Part shown: positions 56,618 through 64,000 of the stretch, one piece after another | Layout of the letters: each line of letters starts with the position of its first letter | Numbering within the stretch: position 1 is the first letter of the stretch | NCBI GenBank assembly: GCA_001466705.2 | Contig: LATX02000186.1 | Location: forward strand, 644,143 to 708,142 | Direction of reading: 5' to 3' | DNA from: Moniliophthora roreri | Taxonomy: Eukaryota; Basidiomycota; Agaricomycetes; Agaricales; Marasmiaceae | Length of the DNA: 64,000 nucleotides | The notes under the pieces: generated by a model | Database searches by the model: none | What the model was told of the DNA's origin: nothing | What the model saw: the letters and a program-made list of their open reading frames with translations, nothing else | Position numbers and translations under genes: made by a program

Positions 56618-57567
56618 TTCAAAGTTTTCGGGGCACTGCGGATCCGAATCGCCATACCATCCACTTCGAAACAAATGATATACAATGAGCTGTACTGCTC
56701 TGTTTTACTTGTATTTTATCTGTAATCCAAAGGTGTTCTCAGAGTACGTGTCGACAGTATAAATCATCGCGATACCCTTCTTTCTCTTTCGTTTAGGCAG
56801 CTCGATTATCTCCAGCTCGTTCCCATCACATCCGCCCCGGTAGTACCTCGTCTTCTCCGGCTCTAAGAATGTCGAGATAGCATATTATAATTCCTTCCTC
56901 CATCACCTCCGCCTGGTGCGTAATTCATCGAACAAAGTCGAAGTGGCCAGCCTTCCACCAGTGAGACCGCAACTCTGCTCCAACGCCTCGCTTCCCATGT
57001 GCAAGACCGAATAGCTTCTATTCTAGTAGCTGTGTGACCAGAAAAACGCGTTTTCTCTTAGATTGACAGAGCTTTTGAGGTAGTATTAGTCCATCTAGCA
57101 TCTGGACCAGTCTTCTTTTCGAACTCCAACGAAGAATTTGGTGAAAGAAACGCATCTAGACGTTAGAGTCTGCTGCCAAAGATGCTTCAGTTCAGATGTC
57201 TGGATGAGATACCACCTTCAAACTGAAGGCTCCTTATAAATTTTTGAAAGATTGACTTTCTGCAATGAGACTCGCAGAGAACGCACCATGGCTGGGACAC
57301 CATCCTGCTAAAAGCGACATTTCCCTAGTGTTTCCGGCGAACCGTGAAATACATAGGCCCTATTTGGAGCTTTGGGTACAGCGGTTCCCCAGTATCATCT
57401 CTGAGGGATCTGGGGCATATATACAGCCGGAATCAAGATATGGTGGCTCAAGAGGCACCGTGTTCGTTTGCGGTACTCGGTGCTCATTTCATTCAATAAG
57501 CATCGTATATCGTCTTGTGTACATCCACTTCCTTCGTTTCTCACGAGCTCCTTATCGTAGCACATCC
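56618..57567. other. Convergent intergenic region
   Basis: Between the 3' ends of the seven-helix gene (plus) and the GH2 gene (minus). No gene was recognised; short open frames in the right part are antisense shadows or lack domains. Confidence 0.45.
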
Positions 57568-59949
57568 TCAAAATGCTCCCAGCGGCGCCTCTCCGCCTCC
57601 CTTATTTGCCCACTCACTCTGCGACCACTCGCCCTCCGGTCCTGTTTCCACACTACAAAAATGTATATCGTCAACATCGGTCGATGTTTTATACAAGACT
57701 CGAAACGTACCTCTTCTTAAATGCCTCATACAGTCCTTGTATAGCAGCGATCCACAACTCGCGGTCGACATGCTCAATCTCCCGATCGTATGTAACAAAC
57801 CCGTTAACCTCTCCCTCTACATCCGTAGTCTGCGTGTACACAGCTCCGTTACAATGTCCAAAGAGGGTAGTTTGTTCGCGGAGTTCAGCTATAACCTATG
57901 TCGTCTCTTGTTAGCGCGAGCCAGAACGAAAGAAGCAAGAAAACCAACGCACCCTCAACGCCCGATAATTCCACACCCCGGTATCCTTATCAATCTCATA
58001 CGTCTGAGGTATATCCCTAATAGCCTCAGGATCTTTCCATAGGTGTTCAATTGTGGTATTTACACCAACACCGCCAAATTCACCTTTGAACACGTTCATT
58101 CATCAGTCACAGTCCCTCTTCGTTCGAAACAAAGACGTACCTTGGAATCCGATGCGGGCCTCATCATAAGGCGTAGAAGCGAGAGAGGAGAATGGTGTCC
58201 CGCACTGAGGTGTACTGTAGTGGTGATTGTCATGGAAATCCCCGGGTGCATCTTGACCAAGATCGTTCCAACCAGAAATGGCATTAATTAGCTGGTGTCC
58301 CGCAAGGAGAGCTCGGAGACGTGGAACGAGGTATGTTTCAGGGTGAGAGGATTGTTGACCCCAGCCCTCTGTATACGTTTTCGTTAGCTTGCATTTCTGT
58401 GTCTGGGGGCGAGGAAGGAGTCGCACCGTTATAGATGACGAAACTCAATATACTCGGGAAGGATAGGTGCGTGTTAACCACTATATCGAGCTGACGTTCG
58501 AATTCAGCTTGTTGTGCTTCATTGATCTCAGCAATGTTGAGTGCAGGCATATCCTGCATGAGCATGATACCCAGTTTGTCTGCGGCGTAGTAGAAGAGGT
58601 CTGGTTCAATTTTGATGTGTTTGCGCCTGTGTGAGAGTAATGTTAGCCTTCGTACTAAAAATAAGTAGAAGCAGTTTAGAAGTTCCAAGAGAAGGACGTG
58701 TAGAAAGCAAGAGAGCCCACGTACAAGAAATTCATCCCCAACCCCTTGATATATTCCAGATCCCAAACCATGGCATCATAACTCGGCGGGCTATGCAAAC
58801 CGTCTGGCCAGTACCCTTGGTCCAAAGGACCGAACTGGAAGACGGGGCTTCCGTTAAGCACGAATCGTTGGACACCATTTACTTCTTTCTTCTCTATCGT
58901 TCGGAAGCCGGTGTAGGTCGAGATGACGTCTTCGCCAAGAGTTATCGTGATATTATACAAGTTGGGTGAATCGGGTGACCAGAGTTGTAATTCGGGGATT
59001 TGGGCGGTGAACACCCAAAGTGAGTTGGAGGTACCATTTGCTGTAAAGAGAATTTGGCTGTTGTCTGCTGGGCTCAGAATGTTCAGGATTACGGGTGTCT
59101 GGGAGTCGGGTGAAGAAGTTGAGACGGTGGTGTTAATTGTACCATCTGCAAATGCCCGAAGTTGTAGGGATGTGATGTGTTCGGAACTAGGTACGGATTC
59201 GAGAGAGACTGTTTGCCAAATTCCTGAGCAGGGCTGCGTGCGAGTTAGGCTAAGAAGGAGGCTGAGGTAGAAGGGCGTACTGTGTAGAATATGTGACTTG
59301 GAAGAATTCTCTGTTTTCCTAGAACGATGTTCTCTCCTTCGCCGTCTGTAGGATCATACACAAACACAATCAACTCGTTCTCTTCTCGGTTCCCTGTAAG
59401 GAACGAGGTAATGTCGAAGAAAAACTTGTCATATCCTCCTTCATGCGTCCCGACCTCCTGCCCATTGACAAAAACAGTCGTATGGTAATCCACAGCAGCA
59501 AAGTGCAACACCACATTCTCGCCTTCAGGAAAACTTGATGGCACAGAAAAGGTCCTTCGGTACCAGCTGAATTTGGACTGGAGAGCAATACCAGATAACC
59601 CGCTTTCAATACAGAAAGGAACGAGAATCCGTTGATCGAGTGTTCGATTGGTAGGTAAGGAAGAGATGGCATTTCTGCTATCAGCCAACTCAAATTCCCA
59701 TACGCCGTTAAGATTTGCCCAGGTGTCACGACGAAGCTGTGGACGGGGATATTCGGGCCATACGTTGGATGGGTTGGAGGATACGGGGTCTGTCCATCGA
59801 GTTCGTAGTTTAGGTTCGACGAGAGCGTATTGGGCTTCCTCGGGTGATGGGTAAGTCGGTCGGTCGTCGGTCAGACCGCCGTTTTTGGGCAGTTGCGCAA
59901 TCACCCCGGCGCCGATGCTGAGGAGGAGAACCACCTGGAAAAGCTTCAT
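57568..59949 (-). CDS. GH2 family glycoside hydrolase, secreted, 668 residues
   Basis: Seven exons (59949-59281, 59233-58725, 58626-58427, 58368-58141, 58083-57953, 57895-57711, 57652-57568) sum exactly to 668 residues. A signal peptide (MKLFQVVLLLSIGAGVIAQ) precedes the GH2 jelly-roll domain (YPRPQLRRDTWANLNGVWEF, WYRRTFSVP, VDYHTTVFVNGQEVGTHEGGYD, PSHIFYTPCSGIWQTV). An immunoglobulin-like domain and the catalytic barrel follow. The motif NEGWGQ (its glutamate made across a splice) fits the acid/base, and GEFGGVG carries the probable nucleophile glutamate. GH2 includes beta-galactosidases, beta-mannosidases and beta-glucuronidases; substrate specificity cannot be fixed here. It lies between two paralogous membrane protein genes on the other strand, and a dead partial copy of it sits at 49935-50455. 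Confidence 0.93.
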
Positions 59950-59982
59950 GGCGTGGTAAGGAAGGCATCGTAGCTATTATGT

Positions 59983-59990
59983 GTTTTATA
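59983..59990 (-). promoter_or_regulatory. TATA box of the GH2 gene
   Basis: On the minus strand TATAAAAC lies about 34 bases before the start codon at 59949. Confidence 0.55.
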
Positions 59991-61662
59991 TGGTGAGCGT
60001 GGAGAACAAGTGTTTCATCACGACACTTAGCGTTTTGCGCGTCGGCTAAATTCGCGATGAAATCAGAATCAAAAATCAGAAGTTACTCTCACTGCGACTC
60101 TCATGTGCTCATTACGGCGTATGCTCAGGAGACCATAGGATGAGGGCTTCAGGCGTAAGGAAGGGTTCTCATGATTTCACGAGGCCAGGTCCATGAGGCT
60201 GGTATGTACAGCTTCTTGTACCTCGTCATTTGCCATGCTAAATCGTTATACAGCTACGACCCTACTGTGCAGGTCATGGGGACTACATCCCCGCTCTCAA
60301 GCACACGGGTATAAGCCCGCCTTCTACACCTGACCGGGATATGTCCAATTGACAAATGAGAAACGGTGTGTTCTGCGACTTCCATCGCAACCATATGTGA
60401 TTCTGACGCGTTTCTGGGCAATAAACAATTGTTATCGTCCATCGTGCCCTTGCTATAATCGATGCTCATGCGATGAAACCAGTGAACCCGGGATATGGGA
60501 TTTCCTTCTATCAGTCCCTAGGGTCCCACCTAGGGTCCCACCAGGAACGAGGAACCATTCAAGAGGAGGTGATCGAGGCTGCAAGCTAGAAATTTCCTTC
60601 GTTGTGCAATACCTCAGACGCTGTCGAACGCTCTTCCGTCGCTGCTGAAGGAGAGAAAGACGGAAAGGCCTTGGTTTTTGTTTGCATGATGGGAAGTCAT
60701 GCTCAGATGGTTGCTGCACGATGATCAAGGGATACAAAGAGAATGTTGAGCGTGACAGAAGTAGGAACTAGGAAGACTTGAGATTCTCCGTGTATTCCGG
60801 TTCAGGAATAGCACCATGAACGATTCGTTTGGGGCCGTGCCATCCAACCTGCATTCGGCCGAGGTCATCGCAGGCGCCAGTAGCTTCTCGTAACAGGTCC
60901 AACTCCTCACAAGTATACTATCATCCTGTGTATTGCACCCTATATCATGGATGTGAGCCTCCCGTTCCAGAATCGAAATAATTGCACTGCACGATTGAAA
61001 TGAAACGGAGTGCTAGTATGATGTTCTTTTTTCATCTGATGTTCACCGTTGATGAACTTCTCAGTCTACTCAGTAACCACGGCAGCGATTTCTCTTTCGG
61101 AGGTGTGTGGAATTGATGCTTGCTCTGGATTTCCATACTGAACTCTTCCTAGGAGTTGTTTCCAACTTGTTTTGATTATCACACATAGTCAAACTCGATC
61201 AAGTGTTGGAAGAACATCACGATTCACCACCGACTCCAAGTCAGTTTATCGTGGCCTTCGAGCTATTCCGGAACGATAACCAACGAAGGTGCAAGGTGGA
61301 TAGTTGAACACAACAAACGGCTGAAAAGCCGTCCGACGATGAGTACATCATCTATATCATCCACCCCAAGTCAGGTAGGAAATCAGCGCATCAGGGTGGT
61401 AGAACGCGGCGATATTATGGACGCCACTGGCAAAATTAGGGATTTACGAGCATGACCTTAGCGGAAGCAATGGCATCACTCGTCAACATGATCGTTTCAC
61501 TGCTTCTTTGGGGAAAGTGCCATGTTGAAACCATCTAAGTTCACGAGAAGCAGCACGCCACAGAATCAGGATCAAGGATCATAATCTCAGCCCTGGAGAC
61601 ATCTCTAGTAGCACTACACCAGTTCATCATCATCGCTTATGTGGACCAGGCGGGTCTTGAAG
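59991..61662. other. Divergent intergenic region, no gene recognised
   Basis: About 1.7 kb between the divergent GH2 and second seven-helix genes. A small direct repeat (GGGTCCCACCTA, 60520-60545) is present. Short open frames on both strands show no domains. Confidence 0.45.
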
Positions 61663-61670
61663 TATAAAAC
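61663..61670 (+). promoter_or_regulatory. TATA box of the second seven-helix gene
   Basis: TATAAAAC lies about 45 bases before the ATG at 61708, mirroring the promoter of its paralog. Confidence 0.55.
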
Positions 61671-61707
61671 GAACTTGCTGTTCAACTGGGATTTAGGCAC
61701 TACAGGA

Positions 61708-63246
61708 ATGGCGAACTCGTTCCCATTTGAATCTATTTACTCTATTCAAGGTGTTTTGCTGGCCCCCTTTGTCGCTGTTGGTGTAAGTTCTAATGAATCT
61801 ACTTGCGCTCTGATCTTGCTAATTCAACGAGGCAAACAGCTAGCGTTATTCCTACTTGGTGAGCCTCTCGTACGATACAGTCCTTGCTACTGCTGATTGT
61901 GCACAGGTTTTTATATTCTACTTTTTGGTCTAGTGGTGTACTTTCTCTGCGTCCGTCACACTGGCGCCAAGAGGAAGCTGCATCTGTGGTGGATGACTAC
62001 GCTTTTTGTGTTGTCGTTATCGTCAGCCTTAATGGATATGGGACTAGAGATCCATACTTCCGCGCTAGGCTTTCAAACGGCAACCACACAGGATCTTGAT
62101 CCTCTGCTCGATTGGGTGACCATAAACCTTTCCAACATAGTTCTGAAGTGAGTGGTCTAATTCTCCAGTGTCTGGTTCTTGGAGTCAAGTACCATTCTGA
62201 TGGAACGCACCAGTTTCCTTCCTTGCATCCTTTATGCTCTAGCCAGGTAAGTGCAGCGTAGCACACCAGGGTCTACTTCTGAGCCGTCAGATAAGCTGTA
62301 TTGCGGATATGATCTTGGTAGGCATGTTCATACATTTTCATCAACGATGTCTTGATGCAGCAAACGTCGCAGCCATATCGACTGTTTGTGCTCTGGGATT
62401 CTGTGAGGCCCATAATTTTCATCGTTGCTATGTTGGTTCTGTTTCTGACCAACGGTAATGCCCGTCTTCGTCGTGGGGCTTGATGACTGATATAAATTTA
62501 TAAATTCAGCTGTCGGTTTCGTTGGAGGGGTGACTTATGCTGTTGGTTGTTTCCCGAATCAACCTTTAAGCGTTTTCATAAAGGGAGCGGACATAATCAC
62601 GGGTTACTTCATTGCCAATGCAATCAACACCTTTCTGTTGACATTCATCATTGGTATGAAACATCCATCCTTCATCTGGAACCCACAAGTGACCCATGTT
62701 TCATGTTTGCCGTACAGCTGGTCGGATTTGGTGGTTGAGTCGAGAACCTCGAAGGCTCATGGGCCGCGAGGTGGACCGAAGGTATAATAGGATCATAGCA
62801 ATGGTGTACGCGACATCTAGCATTTATTGGCTACTCATCTCTCATCAACCTCTAGTGTCGAATCGGGACTCTTGTACTCTGCCAGCGTAGTTGTACATGT
62901 TTCAACCCGGCAGTCTTTGAGTACCTTGGGCTTCCCACTCAATCTGAGCGGGCTCGTATACCTCATGGTCGTACGTGTGGAATCGCTTTCACGAGCTCTA
63001 ACTGATGTCTATGCACAGGGAATTGCGCCAACCTTGATTATCCTACGTACAAGTCTCGGATTAACCGAAAGTGCAATTCCTGACTCTCGGATGATCTCCA
63101 CTTTGCGATTCGGCGAGCCACCCGCTGCAACTGAAGCGGGCCAGAGCTCTGACCTACGCACTGTAGGCTTTCAACAAGGGCCTTTGGGTGGTAGTGACGA
63201 TCTGGAGGCTCACAAAGTCGAACGCAGCGAAATGAGCACACCGTGA
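61708..63246 (+). CDS. Seven-helix agaricomycete membrane protein, paralog 2
   Basis: The gene has the same exon order as the gene at 55095: MANSFPFESIYSIQGVLLAPFVAVG, a short exon GKQLALFLLG, FYILLFGLVVYFLCVR, HLWWMTTLFVLSLSSALMD and FLPCILYALA. Later come LFVLWDSVRPIIFIVAMLVLF, AVGFVGGVTYAVGCF, FIANAINTFLLTFIIG, GRIWWLSREPRRLMG, IESGLLYSASVVVHV and GIAPTLIILRTSLGLTES. Seven hydrophobic segments are separated by short introns. The C-terminal tail (ISTLRFGEPPAAT, then acidic) is clearly alignable with the paralog. The splice near 62250-62320 is uncertain. The function of the family is unknown to me; the two genes probably arose by local duplication around the GH2 gene. Confidence 0.8.
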
Positions 63247-63314
63247 TTGATTCTGGAACGACATGTAATCTGTGAATATCATCTATCTATTTATGCCTCG
63301 AAATTCATCGCGTA

Positions 63315-63943
63315 CATCAGCAAAATGGACACCTAAATATAATAAATTATAATGTATTTTGCTGATTTTAGTCCATTGTAATAGATTAAAATCAAGCAAT
63401 GCTATTACAATACATTAAAATGAGACTGGTGTTATTATAATCCATTAAAATACAATAAAATGGGATGGTATTATTATAGCACATTAAAAGTGGAGATAGG
63501 TCTTTTGAGTAAGGGGATATATTGCACTATGTGTGGTGGCAAGTATATGGCACTGTGGTACAGTGGTCTTGAGCACCCTGTGGCTGCCAAGGTTGCTGAC
63601 TAATCCACCTTGAGGTCGAGGGTTCGACTCACGGGGGTTGCAACAAATAAGTATTATTTCTTTTGGTCCCTGACCCCCAGGTGGGGCCGATGCATTATAA
63701 TGGCTGAAATACATTATAATAGCCAGAATACATTATAATAGCCATAATACATTATAATAGCCGAAATACATTATAATAGCCAGAATACATTATAACCATT
63801 TTGCTTCATTTTAATCCATTAAAATAAAGGAACAACAATTATATTACATTAAAATACACCATAATGATTATAATGTATTTTGGCCATTATAACGTATTTC
63901 ACTCATTTTATTCCAATATATTTAGGTGTCCATTTCGCTGATG
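63315..63943 (+). mobile_element. TIR element with Pol III-type promoter, copy C
   Basis: It begins CATCAGCAAAATGGACACCT (63315) and ends with the near-perfect inverse, AGGTGTCCATTTCGCTGATG (63943). The centre has AAGGGGATATATTG at 63511, box A TGGTACAGTGG at 63556 and box B GGTTCGACTC at 63621. The arms are built of palindromic CATTATAATG and ATTTTGGCCATTATAA words, different from the words in copies A and B although the termini and core are related. There is no coding capacity. Confidence 0.8.
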
Positions 63944-64000
63944 ATTATCAGCATGATACTACAATACAACAGTATAACCCTGTAGAGAGTATTTCGAAAG

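Noticed and set aside
63549..63660. Possible tRNA gene
   Set aside because: Box A and box B match, but no consistent acceptor stem or anticodon arm could be folded by eye, and the same core recurs in elements A and B; interpreted as a tRNA-derived Pol III promoter module.

Overview
The window is from a filamentous basidiomycete, most likely a plant-litter or wood-decaying agaricomycete. The genes are split by many short introns (about 45-65 bp). The families include a DUF6535 membrane protein, a cellobiose dehydrogenase, an AGRIWWLS-type seven-helix membrane protein pair, a chromodomain Ty3/Gypsy element and a CBM1 esterase relic. Gene calls rest on reading frames joined across GT-AG (twice GC-AG) introns and on recognisable family motifs; no database search was possible.

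Left gene-rich block (about 1.7-23.3 kb). In order: a small acidic protein of unknown function; a DUF6535 multi-pass membrane protein; a complete 24-exon, 770-residue cellobiose dehydrogenase (minus strand); a secreted GH29 alpha-L-fucosidase (10 exons, 845 residues); a small secreted double-psi beta-barrel (expansin/RlpA-like) protein; a secreted GH92 alpha-mannosidase; and a 544-residue cytosolic protein made of four tandem 135-residue repeats, probably beta-trefoils, encoded by strictly repeating 247/158-nt exons (minus strand). The secreted enzymes look like a polysaccharide and glycan degradation neighbourhood.

Repeat block (about 24-54.3 kb). This holds nested, decayed mobile DNA: an old gag-bearing retroelement interrupted by a 1.7-kb repeat and then by an 8.2-kb chromodomain Ty3/Gypsy element with both LTRs and an antisense accessory reading frame; a 4.5-kb inverted repeat (with one N); a smaller inverted repeat; three tandem hairpins; and two inverted copies of an unusual TIR element carrying an RNA polymerase III-type promoter. 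Between these two copies lie a decayed CE1 esterase with a CBM1 domain and a decayed fragment of the GH2 gene found intact 8 kb away. CpG is almost absent from much of this block. The coding lesions and LTR-LTR differences are nearly all C-to-T or G-to-A at former CpG, which points to cytosine methylation and deamination as the silencing history.

Right gene-rich block (about 54.3-63.3 kb). Two paralogous seven-helix membrane protein genes (plus strand) flank a 7-exon, 668-residue secreted GH2 glycosidase (minus strand). The window closes with a third copy of the TIR/Pol III element (63.3-63.9 kb).

Boundaries are exact to the base for the genes whose exon phases were summed (cellobiose dehydrogenase, GH29, GH2, the four-repeat protein, the double-psi barrel protein, the small acidic protein). 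They are approximate for repeats and pseudogenes.
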